Source of the DNA: Brasenia schreberi
Taxonomy: Eukaryota > Streptophyta > Magnoliopsida > Nymphaeales > Cabombaceae
Length of the DNA stretch: 64,000 nt
Assembly: GCA_036023115.1 (NCBI GenBank)
Contig: JAYKKT010000061.1
Span: forward strand, 12,211,501 to 12,275,500
Direction: 5' to 3'
A program made the translations under genes and the position numbers. The stretch's first letter is position 1, and each line of letters starts with the position of its first letter. Under the pieces are notes generated by a model, which saw nothing but the letters and a program-made list of their open reading frames with translations, was not told the origin of the DNA and made no database searches. This document shows positions 28,837 through 41,690 of the stretch, piece after piece.

Positions 28837-30853
28837 TCATTGAATCATAGCCTCTAACATCCACTTTTGACATTTAATAGTCAACATATGGTTCTTCTCC
28901 ACTATGGATAAGCCTAGGTTTGTGATTGTTTTTACACAGCCATATTGCCTAACCAAACCAAACTTAATATAGTGTTTTGGCAATTGACGAATATTTTTAG
29001 CCTTCAACACTGCTATCATGTGGTTTCTATATATATTATGGTATATCTTTTTCATTGACACCTTTTTCATCTTTGTTCTATCACTAAATGACTTCATATG
29101 TTCTTGACCCTTCATAACTATATTCAATCATAGCATAACAATTTATAAGTTTCTCAAACTCCTCTTCAAACTTGACATATAATGAGTATATGTGTCTCTT
29201 ACTTGGATTACTAATGAGTTTCTAACATAACAAGGTTGCACCCCATCATTTATTTTAAAATCGTACTTCTTTTCTTTAAAATGTTGCCTTGCGGCAGCTT
29301 CATCAAACTTCTCGACAAATGTATGTATTGGAGTGCTTGCATTAAAATACTCTTTGAACATATTGTTCACGCTTTCACTATGTTGCATGGTTGACATTCC
29401 AATCATGAAGGTTTCGGGCGAGAAATGCACTAAGCAAGTCTCATGATCCAACCAAAGTTCAATCAACCACTTGATCTGCACTATATTTGGAAATAATCTT
29501 GTTAGTTGAAGCCATTGTTCTTCAAAATCATCATGATCCTCCGACTTATAGAATCACGAATTCCACTTTCTCTTGAAATTAGGATGTTGTTTATATAAAC
29601 TATTTAGATGCTTTGGAAACTTTTGCATTATATACCATAAGTAACATCTATGAACTATCATTGAAAATACTTCTCTTATTGCAACCTTCATTGTTGGATC
29701 TTGAGCTGTAATAATTAAAATTGATTGCCAGTCACCTATCGCTTTTAGCCATTCTCTAAACAACCAAATAAAAGATTATTTCTTTTCATCTCCAAGTAAT
29801 GCACATCCAAATATAATTGACTAGTTGTGCTGATCGACTCCAATAAAAAGTACAAACAACATTATATGTTTATTTTTTTAATGAATGGTATCAAATGAAA
29901 TTGTATTCCAAAATATGAATAATCCTCGGAATTTGTGTCATCTACCCAAAAACAATTTGTTATATGTTTGTTATCATCAGTTTGAATAGCATAATAAAAT
30001 TTTGAGTCTTCCAAGTTCTTTTCATGAAAATACTCTAATGTAGTTTGTCAATCAATTCCTACATACCTTTTTCTTGATTTTTACAAATATTGATAAATAT
30101 GATCTTTTGTGAATGGAACGTGTTAAACTCTACCTAAATCATGCAATGTGGCATCAATAACTTGAAATGGCTTCATTCCATCCCTTGACCATGTATCTAT
30201 CATATATTTGTGCATAGAACTCAAGCCTTTTATCGAACTATACATATTCATCTTTGAAGGGTAATGCAAAATTATGATTGTGAGCCATGAGATGTCCATT
30301 AGTAACCAGCTTCTATTTGTTTTTTGTAAAATTTCACAACCATTCTAGCCTTACACCCACATCTTGGTGACACATGTTGTTTTTTGATGTATACTTTTTC
30401 TTTCTTGTAACCTTCTTTGTTGCATGTAAAAACTTCCCAACATAATTCTCCTATTTTTCTTTTTTAAAGTATGTTTTCGTACATTGAAACCTTCCTTCCT
30501 AGCATAGAAGTTATAAAAATTATAAGTATCATATCAATCAAAATCTATACTGAAGGTGTATGATAAAGGTTGACTATTGGTATAAACTGTTGTCCTGTTG
30601 TTTGAATTTTGGTATCACACATATTCTTTTTCGTGTCATCATTATTATTACTATCACCATCAAAATATAGCATCTCATCAATTTTATCTTTATCTTTCTC
30701 CAACAATTTATCATTTTTGTCTTAATCTAGCTCCATAAAAATCTCACTAATATCTAACTCGAAAGGATGATCATTAACAATCACATTCATACTATCATAC
30801 ATGTCTAACCTTCTTGCAATAGATCGAGTACTTGAAACTTGGTTTAGATCCAT
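28837..30853 (-). pseudogene. Degenerate FAR1-type MULE transposase
   Basis: Read on the minus strand from an ATG at 30853 (MDLNQVSSTRSIARR), fragments in several frames match the FAR1/FHY3-like MULE transposase order. An N-terminal FAR1-type region lies near 30490 (YDTYNFYNFYARKEGFNVRK). The MULE catalytic region at 29763-29554 has IITAQDPTMKVAIREVF and HRCYLWYIMQKFPKHL. Then comes a block at 29481-29143 with FMIGMSTMQHSESVNNMF and FVEKFDEAAARQHF. The SWIM-like tail includes NHMIAVLKAKNIRQLPKHYI (about 29030-28980). Multiple stops and frameshifts show it is dead. Terminal inverted repeats were not located. A domesticated FAR1 gene is ruled out by the disruptions. Confidence 0.8.
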
Positions 30854-32760
30854 ATCTCAATAAGCTTTGATCACTTTCTTACTATATATGAACAAGATAA
30901 AAAAAACATCAGTCAAATTATAATTTGTTCCTAAGCATCAAAAGAAATAGGAACAAAATGGAGTCAAAAAAAATATTTCAATGTATTTAGATTATTGTCT
31001 TTATCTTACATAAAAAAGAAAAGGAGGCAGCAAAGCACCAGTAGCCAATTCACTTGAATTTCAAGAACTTAAGTACTTGAAATAGATATAGAAATTAGAC
31101 ACAAACATCATCATTACAAAGAGGATTCCAATATATGATCCCAAGACTAAGAATGCATTCATCAATATCTTTCAACAGTTAGCTTCAATAGCAACTTTAA
31201 CAAGTACTACAAGGTGAGACTACAACCTCACTAACACCAATATATAAGACTTTCACATATGGAGTCATAAATAAAACAGCATCAAATAACATGATTATAA
31301 AAAAATCTTAAAACTACTTAAGTAGATCAATTGTCCACGCATAATCCATGATAAAGTTCCAAAAGTCATAACCCACTATTTACTTTAGTCAAATTTTAGT
31401 ATTTCTAGTGCTTGAAACTGTCGACTCCCATATTACAATGCTCAAAACAACACCTTGCATTCACATTGGAACTCCAAAGGTCCCAAGTCAGTGGAAACCC
31501 AAACAAACTACATTGATCACTATTTTCACATAGTTATACCCAAACAATAGATGTCAACTGTAGTGGACAAACGACAAACAAAATCAAATTCCATGCAAAA
31601 TGGAAACAATTGTAGGGAGGAATGGGGGGAGGGAGAGGGATAGAGATATACCTTGGCTAAAAGTCGTAGTCAGCGACAGTCAATGTGGTAGAGCACCCAT
31701 CCATACAGCCACGAGAGAGGCAACCAACTCGTTTGAGAGGGAGGGAGTGGAGAGGCAGGTGACTCTCCCCAAGCACAAGAGAGAGGCACCCTAACTCATT
31801 CACAAGTGCCTCTTGTGATTTTTTTTATGATCAACATTTGCATCGCTCATGCAATCACATGGACTATCTCGATCTTCTAATATATTCTCATAGAAATAGT
31901 AGTTATTGTCAAAGGAACACTTCCCTTTTAGTCTTCGGTATATGAATGCATACCCAAAACTCTCTACAAACACAAAATAACCCTCACAAGCATCACTCCA
32001 TTCATTGCTCTGTGCCCTCACATCTTGACTCGAGAGGGAAAGAGATGGAAGAATATAATAGAAAGAAAGAGGTTGTAGGAGGCCAAACATATATTAGTCT
32101 CTCTCTTATGGGCCAAAAAGCTCTTATCATTTTATGCTCATGTTCTCTTACTCCTTTGAGGAAGAGGGAGAGGAAAATAGAGAAAGGGGAAGAAAGGAAA
32201 ATTGCAGGAGGGTGATCTGCAGGAAGCCGAATGACCATCCTATTCTCTCTCACCTCACTCTTTGGGATCTTGCCAAAATGGATGTGCTTATCTTTGATGG
32301 TCAAGGTTGCAAAAAGATCCAATAACTCTTTTTAAGTTCTAAACTCCAGAATAGTGAAGATTATAACATATAACTCATTATAAAACATTTCAAATCTAAT
32401 TCGAGTGTTAGCCTGGCAATTCCTACCTATCAATAGGTACCCAACCTGCTCTTCCTCTCTCTACATGCAGTTTGTTCTCGATCATGAGAATCCAACCCAT
32501 TGCAAGGTTGGACAAGGCAAATGTATCGTGCACATGAGGAGGAGTGGGCTACTACCACAAAACCCAAAAATTGTGATGCTCTTAGTGGTGAACTCAACAA
32601 ACTAAGAACCTATAAAAGAAGTGATGAGGCTCTAAATAATGAGACTTGTACTGAGCTTCAACTTCCTCCCTGAACTTCCTTGTTAGGGTCATAAGTTTTA
32701 TATATTTATATGTATATATAAAGTAAACTATTATCAAGAAAAATAGCTTGCAAATATATT
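30854..32760. other. Intergenic, repeat remnants only
   Basis: No gene is supported. 31882-31985 and 32618-32700 together match the dispersed repeat at 25966-26120, as if about 0.65 kb had been inserted between its halves. GA-rich stretches near 31615-31790 and 32040-32210 yield open frames without protein features. Confidence 0.45.
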
Positions 32761-32872
32761 TGCACTCAAGGCATTAGACCAACTTAGGGGCTCTCAACTC
32801 CACCAAACATTGGGAGTGAGTTTGATTCCCAAGGTGTGCATACCTAGCTTTGGCCTCCTTGATGTAAGGAAA
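32761..32872 (+). repeat. SINE-like repeat copy
   Basis: It contains AAGGCATTAGACCAACTT, GGGAGTGAGTTTGATTCCC, AAGGTGTGCATACCTAGCTT and TGGCCTCC, matching the family core. GAGTTTGATTCCC is a fair B-box match. It lies just upstream of the old RTE element. Confidence 0.5.
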
Positions 32873-34342
32873 AATTATATTCAATTTAGTATGTTAATAT
32901 TATATTATATAAGGTATCACCCTTACATGGCTTGTCTCAAGCTCGGATAAAGGAGGAGGATTGTGTTAAGTTTTCGACTATCAACGTAAAACATTATGAG
33001 TATTTTGTTGGGGCATCTCCTCTTAGCGATGTCCTATAAATCTTGAATGTAGTGAAGAGTAAACAAGGGCCTCTAAATCTTCACTTAGATGTAGTGAATC
33101 AATTGCATATAAAGTTCCTACATCATGGACAAGTGTGGATAAAGAAGTTAGTCTCGCTATATTGTTGCATGAATGTAGTGAATCAATTATGAAAAGGGTT
33201 TCTGTATTTTTAGCATGAACAAATATGGGGTATGGAAGCTAATACTAGATAATAAGATTCACATTAGTACTTAGAATATATGAAAATTGATTGGTAAGCT
33301 AGTGAAAGTGGTACATACTATAATTAGGAGAAAGATTTACATTTTATGTTTAAAAAGGATAAAGTGGGTGAGAGATAAAGAAAAGAAAATTGAGAATATA
33401 GGTTTTAAATTATGATACTAAGGAAAGAAAAGGCTCGAAATAGAGTTGGTATTATTGCAAATAAATATTAAAAGATAGTTAGTAGATATATAATGGCACG
33501 ATGACCATATTATGATGGTGAAATTAGTGTTAGGAGTAGAGACTTTAAATATAATTTGTACTTGTACACCTCAAGTAGGACTAGAAAATAGCATAAAAAA
33601 GGCATTTTGAGAGGAGTTAGATAAGGCAACCCAAAGAATTAATAAAGAAAGACTATTTGTTTACGAGGAGATCTAAATAAACATGTGGATAAAGAGGCAT
33701 TAAGATATCAAGGTATTTATGAAAATTATGGTTTTGGAGATTTAAATAAAGAAGGTAAGGAAATTTTAAATTTGCTATGGAATGTGATCCCTTTATAGTC
33801 AATACAATTTTTAGAAAACGAGATATACATTTAATTATTTATAAGAGTGGTTTGTTAAAAATACAAATTGATTATTTTGCTATAAGAGGAAAGATAAATT
33901 GTGTTGTAAGGATTGTAAGGTAATTTCAAGAAAAAACTTAACAATCCTTCTAAATGTAGAACAATATGACTATGTATATTAGGAAACTAGAAAAAGATGT
34001 GTTAGGTGAATCTAAAGCTGGTGTACCAGTATAAAAGTAAGTTTTGTGGTAGAGTAAAGTGGTATAAGATAAAATTAAAATAAAGAGGACATGTTATAAA
34101 TTGCATTATGTCAACAAAATTAGTGAAACTTGAGAGGCTTATAAAAAAGAAAAAATTATCATTAAAGCAAAAGTCAAAATTTAAAAAGATTTATATAAAA
34201 ATCTCAACTCAAAAGAAGGTGAAAAATATATTTTAAGATAACTAAGGTTAGAGATAAGAAAACTAAGGAACTTATTATGTTATATGCACCAAAGATTAGA
34301 GTGAGAATATTCTAATAGCAAGTGATGATATTAAAAATAGAT

Positions 34343-37300
34343 AACAACAACAACAACAACTAAGCCTTTTCCCATACTAGACGGAGTTGGCTACATGGAT
34401 TCTTTGTTTTCATAGATCCCTATCTTGTGCCATGCTAGCAGTTAACTCCCAATAAGTTAGATCGTTCTTTATTGTTTCTTTCCAACACTGTTGATGATTA
34501 ACTGCCCAACACTCAGAACCATAAAACATGGCAGGCCTAATTGTTGCTCTATAATATTTACCTTTTAATTTTAATGGTATCTTCTTATCACAAAGAATAC
34601 CTGATGCTCCTCTCCATTTTAACCAACTAGCATTAATTCTATGCATAACATCTCTATCAATTCTTCCATCACTCTGAAAAATTGACCCTAGGTATTTAAA
34701 ACTTTCCTTTTGAGGAATGCAATATGTGCCTATTTTAATTTCTATGTCCTCTGAAGTAACCAAATGATCAAACATTCCATATATTCTGTCTTTGTTCTAC
34801 TAAGTCGAAGGCCTTTGCTTTCTAATGTTTCTCTCCATAGTTCCAATTTTCTATTAACTTTTTCCTTAGACTCCTCCACTAATACAATGTCATATGCAAA
34901 TAACATACACCAAGGTACTTCATCTTGAATATGTTTTGTTAATTCATCCATCACCATTATAAATAAGTATGGGCTTAAAGTTGATCCTTGATGTAACCCA
35001 ATATTAACTTCAAAGAAGTCTGTCGTTCCTTCATGAGTCCTCACACATGTTTTTGCACCATCATACATGTCTCTTATAAGGTTAATATATATCAATGGGA
35101 TACCTCTTTTTTTCAAAGTTCTCCAAAGAACCTCCCTCGGTACCCTATCATAAGTTTTTTCTAGGTCAATAAATATCATATGAAGGTCTTTCTTTTCTGC
35201 TCTAAAATGTTCCATAAGACATCTCAAAAGGTAAATCGCTTCAATAGTAGATCTGTCTGACATGAATCCAAATTGGTTATCTGTTGTACTTGATACTTGT
35301 CTTAACCTACGTTCGATAATTCTTTCCCATAATTTCATAGTATGACTCATTAACTTGATAACTCGATAATTCACACAATTTTGAATGTCTCCCTTGTTCT
35401 TATATATGGGCATAAGTGTACTTGCTCTCCATTCCTCAGGTATCTTTTGATTTTTTCATATTTCATTAAATAGTCTTGTGAGCCAAGTGATTCCTATTTC
35501 TCCTAATATTTTCCAAACTTCTATAAGAATATTATCTGGTCTTACCGATTTACCACCCTTCATATGTTTAAGAGCCTCTTTGACTTCATTCTTTTGAATA
35601 CGTCGGTAGAAATTGTAGTTTATATACTTTTCTGACTTGGCTAAATTTCCTAAACTAATACTAACATCTTTATTTTCATTAAAAAGATTATAAAAATAGT
35701 TTTTCCATCTATTTCTTATATCATCATTTGCCACTAGAATTTTTTCATCCTCGTCTTTTATGCATCTAACATAATTAAGATCTTTAGTTTTCTTATCTCT
35801 AGCCCTAGCTATCCTAAAAATATCTCTTTCACCCTCTTTTGAGTTGAGTTTTTTATATAAGTCCTCCCAAATCTTAGCTTTTCCTTCACTAACGGCCTTT
35901 TTCGCTTCCTTCTTTGCTTTCTTATAAGCTTCTAAAGTTTCACTAGTTTTCTTACCATAATGTAATTTGTAACATGCCCTCTTTGCCTTGATTTTATTTT
36001 GTACTACTTCACTCCACCCCAAGCTTCTTTTTGTGCCGGTACACCTCCCTTAGATACCCCTAACACATCTTTCGTAACTTTTCTAATATGTATAGTCATA
36101 TTGTTCCACATATCACAGGGTGTGCCAACATAATTCCAAACATCTCCTTGCAGGACTTTCTGTTTAAATATATATTCTTTCTCACTTTTGAGGTTCCACC
36201 ATTTAGTTCGAATAGCTCGATGCACTCTTTTCTTCTTTGTCCACTTTTTTATTTGTAAATCCATAACTAAAAGTCGATGTTGGGTGGTTAAGCTTTCTCT
36301 TGGAATTACCTTACCATCTTTACAACGCGCTCTATCTTTTTTTCTACAAATAAAGTAATCAATTTGTGTTTGTGATAAGCCACTCTTATAAGTAATTAAA
36401 TGTTCATCTCGATTTTTGAAGATTGTATTGACTATAAAGAGATCAAATGCCATAGCAAAATTTAAAATCTCCCTACCTTCCTCATTTATATCCCCAAAAC
36501 CAAAGTTTCCATGAATCCCTTGATATCCTAATGCCTCTTTACTGACATGTCCATTTAAATCTCCTCCTAAACAAATCATCTCCCTTTGTGGAATCTTTTG
36601 ATTCAAAACCTCTACTCCTAACACTAATTTCAACGTTATGATTCGGTCACCATATCGTTGTATGTCTACTACACTCTCCTTTAAATCTTTATTTATAATA
36701 ATACTAACTTCGTTTCGAGCCTTTTCTTTACCTGAGTACCATAATTTAAAACTTGTATCCTCTATCTCCTTTGCTTTTTCTCCAACCCATTTTGTCTCTT
36801 GTAAACATAGAATATGAATCTTTCTCCGAATCATAGTATCTACCACCTCCATTAGCTTACCAGATAATGTTCCGATATTCCAAGAACCAATATGAATCTT
36901 ATTATTTAGGACTAGCTTCCTTATCCCCTACATCCGTCCATAATCAAAATGCGGAGACCCTCTCTGAAATTTTTTTACTACATTCAGGCGGCAATGTAGC
37001 GGGACTAACTTCTTTACCCACACCCGTCCATAATGTGGGAACCCTCTCTACAATTGATTCACTATATTCGGGCGAAAATGTAGTGGCCCTTGCTTACTTC
37101 TTATTGCATTCGGGCTCTGCAGCACGTCGCTAGGCGAGGACACCCCAAAGCAATGCTCATAATTTTTGTAATCCATGTTATAAAAATCCAATGAAGTTTT
37201 ACGCTGGCTGTAGGAAGCCTAACACAACCCTCCTCCTTTATCCGGGCTTGGGACCGGCAATGCAAGGGTAATCCTTTCATGGGCGGAGTTATATTTTCAT

Positions 37301-37347
37301 AACTGACCAGATGAAAAAACTTCTATGCCCATCTAGTTTTACGCTGG
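34343..37347 (-). mobile_element. 5'-complete RTE-type LINE, nested insertion
   Basis: The element is about 3.0 kb, on the minus strand, and inserted into the older RTE copy. The 17-bp TGATATTAAAAATAGAT flanks both sides (34326-34342 and 37348-37364). The 3' end is AAAAGGCTTA(GTT)n, typical of plant RTE LINEs. The endonuclease (36898-36004) has WNIGTLSGKLMEVVDTM, LQETKW, GGDLNGH and TQHRLLVMDL. An internal deletion after VEVLN removes about 30 residues including the SAYAPQ motif. Reverse transcriptase spans 36022-34410 with an in-frame TGA near 35455, frameshifts near 36015 and 34765, and FAYD in place of FADD. After ECWAVNHQQ about 80 family residues are missing. It therefore cannot move on its own. 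Confidence 0.9.
36915..37120 (-). repeat. Imperfect tandem repeats in the RTE 5' leader
   Basis: Two roughly 85-bp units plus a partial third share CCGTCCATAAT, ACCCTCTCT and CAnTATTCGGGCGnnAATGTAG (plus-strand reading). They lie in the untranslated 5' region of the nested RTE. The plus-strand open frame across them is an antisense shadow. Repeated monomers in LINE leaders can carry promoter activity; that is inference here. Confidence 0.6.
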
Positions 37348-38945
37348 TGATATTAAAAATAGATGAAAAAATATATTTTTATAAGTAATATAGGTCTTAA
37401 TATTAGTTTAGCATAACTAACCAAATCAAAAGAGTCCACAAACCATAATTTTTACCAACATATTCAAAGGAATGAAGTTAAAGAGGTTCTTAAATATATG
37501 AAGGTTGGTAAACATTTAGGACCACACAATATTCTTATAGAAATATGGAAACTCTTAGGAAAGATGGGTATCACTTTGCTTACAAGATTATTTAATAAAA
37601 TATAGAGAAATCAAAAGATGTATAAGGAATGAAAAACGAGTATAGTTATACCTATATACAATAATAAAGAGGTATTTAGAATTGTGTGAATTATCAAGGT
37701 ATCAAGTTGATGAATCATACTATAAAATATGGAAAAGAATTATTACATGTAGGTTGAGACAAGTATCGAGTATAAAAGAAAACCAATTTAGATTCATGTT
37801 AGAGAGATCTATGATTTTTTAGGTGATTTACCTATTTAGACTTCTTATGAAATATTATAGAGGAAAAAAGAATTTTCATGTGATATTTATTAATCTAAAA
37901 AATTTTATGATAAGTTGTCAAGAGATATGTTTTAGAGAACCTTGAAAACGAGAGGTATCTCATTGACATACATCAATCTTATAAGAAACATGTATAATGG
38001 CTCACAAACATGTATGAGAACCCATAAAAGAATAACAAATTTATTTGAAGTTAATATTGGATTACATCAAGGATCAGTTTTAAGTCTATATTATTTATAT
38101 TGGTTATTGACAAGTTAACAAAACTTATTTAAGATGAAATACCTTGGTATATATTATTTGCAGATAACATTATATTGGTAAATGAGTTTAAGGAAAAAGT
38201 TTATATAAAATTGAAAATGTAGAGAGAAACATCAAAAGGTAAAAGTTTCTAACTTCGTAGAACAAAGACAAAATATATGAAATGCAAGTATGATCATTTG
38301 GTTACCTCAAATAATATAGAAAATAAGATAGACACGTATTGCATCCCTTGTAAGGAAAGCTTTCAATATCTAGGTCAATTTTTCAAAGCGATAGAGAAAT
38401 TAATGAAAATGTTATGCATATAATTAATGGAGATTGGTTAAAATAGAAAGGTGCATTAGGTAGCCTATATAACAAGAAGAAACCATTAAAATTGAAAGGT
38501 AAATATTATATAACAACAATTAGACCTACTATATTTTATGGTTTCAAGTGTTGGACAGTTAATCAAGATGTAAAAAAAATGCTCATGATAGAAATGAAGA
38601 TGTCGAGATAGATGAATAGTCACACAAGAAAAGATCTTACACATAATGAGGTTATTATAAACAAATTGAAAGTGGTGCTAATAGATGAGAAAATGAGAAA
38701 AAATTATTTAAAATAGTTTGAACATGCACAAAGATGACTAAAAGAAGACTTGATAAGAAAGTATAAGAAACAAGATTATGATAATATTAAAAAAAGAAGA
38801 GGAAGACCAAAGTGTTGGAAAGAAAAAATAAAGAATGATATAGCTTATGTTGAGTTAATTGCTAGCATGGTACATGATTCGACTCCAAGAAAATAAAGAA
38901 TCCATGTAGCCAACTCCATCTAGTATTGAAAAAGGCTTAGATATA

Positions 38946-40532
38946 TTTTGGAATATGATATAACATAGCATATGCTATATACACCCTATTACTTAATATA
39001 GTATATAGTATATTATAAAGTAAACTACATTATATACATAATGTGCAACATTATGAATAATATTAGTTTAAATTTTAAAAACTTATGTGGGTCTGGGTGG
39101 GTCTTTCTGGGTCGAAGGGCATTGACAGAGAACCCCAACAGCCGCACGGTGGGGCAAGGGGCGATTTTAAAAGGAAGTTTGCGAATCGGGGCGGGGAAGG
39201 GAGGGATGAAAACCCACCCACCCTGTCCCATTGCCGTCCCTATTCAGTGTTCTCTCCATTGCATTGTAATTCATTAGCAATAAGCTGCAGTTGCACATGC
39301 AGATGTCTAGACCCGCTGGACCTCCATCTTAATGGTGAAGGCAACTAATTAGAACAAACCCAAGTTGAAAATACCCAATTTAAAGTTTTATTTTGATTTT
39401 TCATAACATATGTATGAAATGTATTATTTAAATTCTAAATCATGTTTAAGGATCCTTGAGTGCACGCACACACATAGACTTCAAGGGTTTCATAAATTTG
39501 AGTATTAGAATTAGAAGTTAATTTTGCAATCCAAGTATAATTTGTGGTCCCGCTACAAATTGATGAACTTTAAATAAATTTAACATGCTTATATATAAAA
39601 TGACACGATTTTAGTGGTATGGTGTCATATGGTATAGTACGAAATGACACGATTAGTGGTGGATCTACTCATGAGCGATGTGAGGAGGCTGCTTTACCCA
39701 AAACGAGACAAATCCGAAAAGGTATATACAGGTAAACTAAGTTATATGAACTGCCTCACCTGAATCCCTCCCAACCAAACTTCCCCTTAACTCAAAAAGA
39801 TTTCTAGGTCCACCACTGGACACAAAACGAGAGCATCAATACCTGCACCTATATCGTCCAGTATCATATTAAAGTACTTAAAGATTTATTAACAATATTT
39901 GTTAACAATATTTTAAAATACTAATAGATAATTTCGTTGGTGAACATTCCTTGAGAAGTGAACAACTTCATGGTTTTATGATCCCATTTAGCAATGTAAA
40001 TTATTTTGACGCCTTAGTGATTATGTCAAGATAATATACCATCTTCAACATTCCACACCATTGGACTGACAAGATCTAGAAATACCTTACAATACTGTCA
40101 ATAGTCCACATTTCAATATTTGAAACTCTTAGATCACTTCTGTTGCGATTTTTAGACGATATCATGAAGCAAGAAAAACAAGGAATGGTTTAACAACTGC
40201 TCCAAAAGATATATAAGAGCATACTTCATGCGCATACTCTTTAATGTTTGAAATCACTTAGAGATCTTTACCGTCCCATTGCAATGATCAATGATAGACT
40301 TGAATTTAAAAGCATTTAATGCATATTGCCATTTAATACAAAAAAATACACCAGTACTTTTAACTTTTGAAATTTAGTTCTTGTTCATCATCACAATCCA
40401 ACAGTAAAGATCTTTTAAATAATTTCTAGTATGAATAGGTATTTGTATATATTAATTTCTCTCTTTCTATATATATATAAGAGGGGGCGGAGAAATAACT
40501 TTCAATCTCTCCTTGTGACCTCTCACTTCCTT
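38946..40532. other. Intergenic, with a GC-rich remnant
   Basis: No gene is supported. The interval 39080-39245 is a GC-rich island (CGGGGCGGGGAAGGGAGGG) ending CCCATTGCCGTCCCTA, like the right terminus of an hAT-type element. Open frames over it carry no protein features. Confidence 0.45.
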
Positions 40533-40768
40533 TAGAGATGTCAAAATAGGTCTAGTCCAGGGGGTTGGACTGGCTCGCATGACCATAAACCTATTAGATA
40601 AAATCTGCTTGAAACCTACCATATATAAGGCTATTTTAGGGTAAATCCAATCATAGCATTTTAGGCTTCGGCGAGTTATATACACATGGAGTAAAAATGT
40701 ATATATATATATATATATATACAAGCAATAAAAAACTTTGTATATATGTATACATATATACATTTATA

Positions 40769-40831
<63 letters not shown>

Positions 40832-40995
40832 ATATGTATATATATGTATATATGTAAGCTATATATACTACATACATATTTATATAGTGAAAAAAACATG
40901 TAACTGAAAAAACTCTCTCTCTATTTATACATATGTGTGTGGGACTGGAGCAACATTTTAGAGGCCCACGTTTCCTCCAGTCCGTATTGACATCC

Positions 40996-41000
<5 letters not shown>
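40533..41000. mobile_element. Possible hAT-like nonautonomous element
   Basis: The left end TAGAGATGTCAAAATAGG and the right end CGTATTGACATCCCTA form an imperfect terminal inverted repeat (TAGnGATGTCAAnA). The inside contains a (TA)n tract at about 40700-40855. No clear target-site duplication is visible because the right flank is a (CT)n tract, so the boundary is tentative. Confidence 0.45.
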
Positions 41001-41042
<42 letters not shown>

Positions 41043-41690
41043 AAAAAAGAAAGAAAAAAGAGTCACAGTCAAAGAACGAGAACAGTATATTTTTTTGTTA
41101 CTACAAAAGAGGGCGCTCATCAGCTTTTTATCGATCAACTCGCTCCTTTGTAATCTCTCTTTATTTGTCTTTTTTTCCCTCTTTTGTTACAGGTAAGAGA
41201 GAAAGAAGGGTGAATGTTGCAACACATCTTTTCCTGTAAAAGTTTTTTATTTATTTATCGAGGATTTTGATAAGTTGTGTTCATGTATCAAAAATCATTA
41301 AATGGAGCGACTTATATTAGGGTATTTACAATGTCTCAAACAAAAGGAGGTGCCCCAGTTATGCGATTTACTTGATTCTTCTATATTGAGATTTTATAAT
41401 GCAAAATTGTATATATTTCTTGTTGGGAGATCTCGTTTTTTTATTGTATAGTTTGATTGTTTTTTATCCAGTCCTATATTTGATGAGGAAAAAAAATATA
41501 ACTCAAATCAGAATCCCATTATAAACGGGGGCCGATCCGAATCAAATCCAATGTTGTCTAACTAAAAAGAATAAGAATGTGATCCAAGTCTGATATCCGG
41601 TATCTGTTTTTATGAACTAATCAGCATTAGCTCATGTCATAAACGCAAAAACAAGTTAAAGATTATAACAGATAACAACTAGTGAAGAAG
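41001..41690. other. IBR5 upstream region
   Basis: It starts with a (CT)n tract at 41000-41039 and is otherwise AT-rich. No gene is supported. The promoter of the gene starting at 41872 must lie here, but I see no TATA box that I would commit to. The base composition turns GC-richer at about 41700, marking the likely 5' leader. Confidence 0.4.

Larger units (their letters stand above)
32915..38945 (+). mobile_element. Old RTE-type LINE, split by a nested insertion
   Basis: A plus-strand RTE copy occupies 32915-34342 and resumes at 37348-38945; the gap is the nested minus-strand RTE. Its 5' leader (AAGCTCGGATAAAGGAGGAG, ATCAACGTAAAAC) matches the leader of the nested element. Endonuclease remnants start near 33300 (AAGCTAGTGAAAGTGGTACA) and include a readable TPQVGLEN stretch. 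Reverse transcriptase remnants lie at about 37450-38600, with LFADNIIL where FADD is expected. The 3' end has CAACTCCATCTAGTA and AAAGGCTTAG. Stops and indels are dense throughout, so it is long dead. Confidence 0.8.

Noticed and set aside
28837..30853. A functional FAR1/FHY3 transcription factor gene
   Set aside because: Multiple stops and frameshifts break every domain; the organisation is that of a dead MULE transposase.
36867..37133. Plus-strand 88-codon frame with internal repeats
   Set aside because: It is antisense to the RTE 5' leader; the repeats are DNA monomers of the LINE, not a protein repeat.
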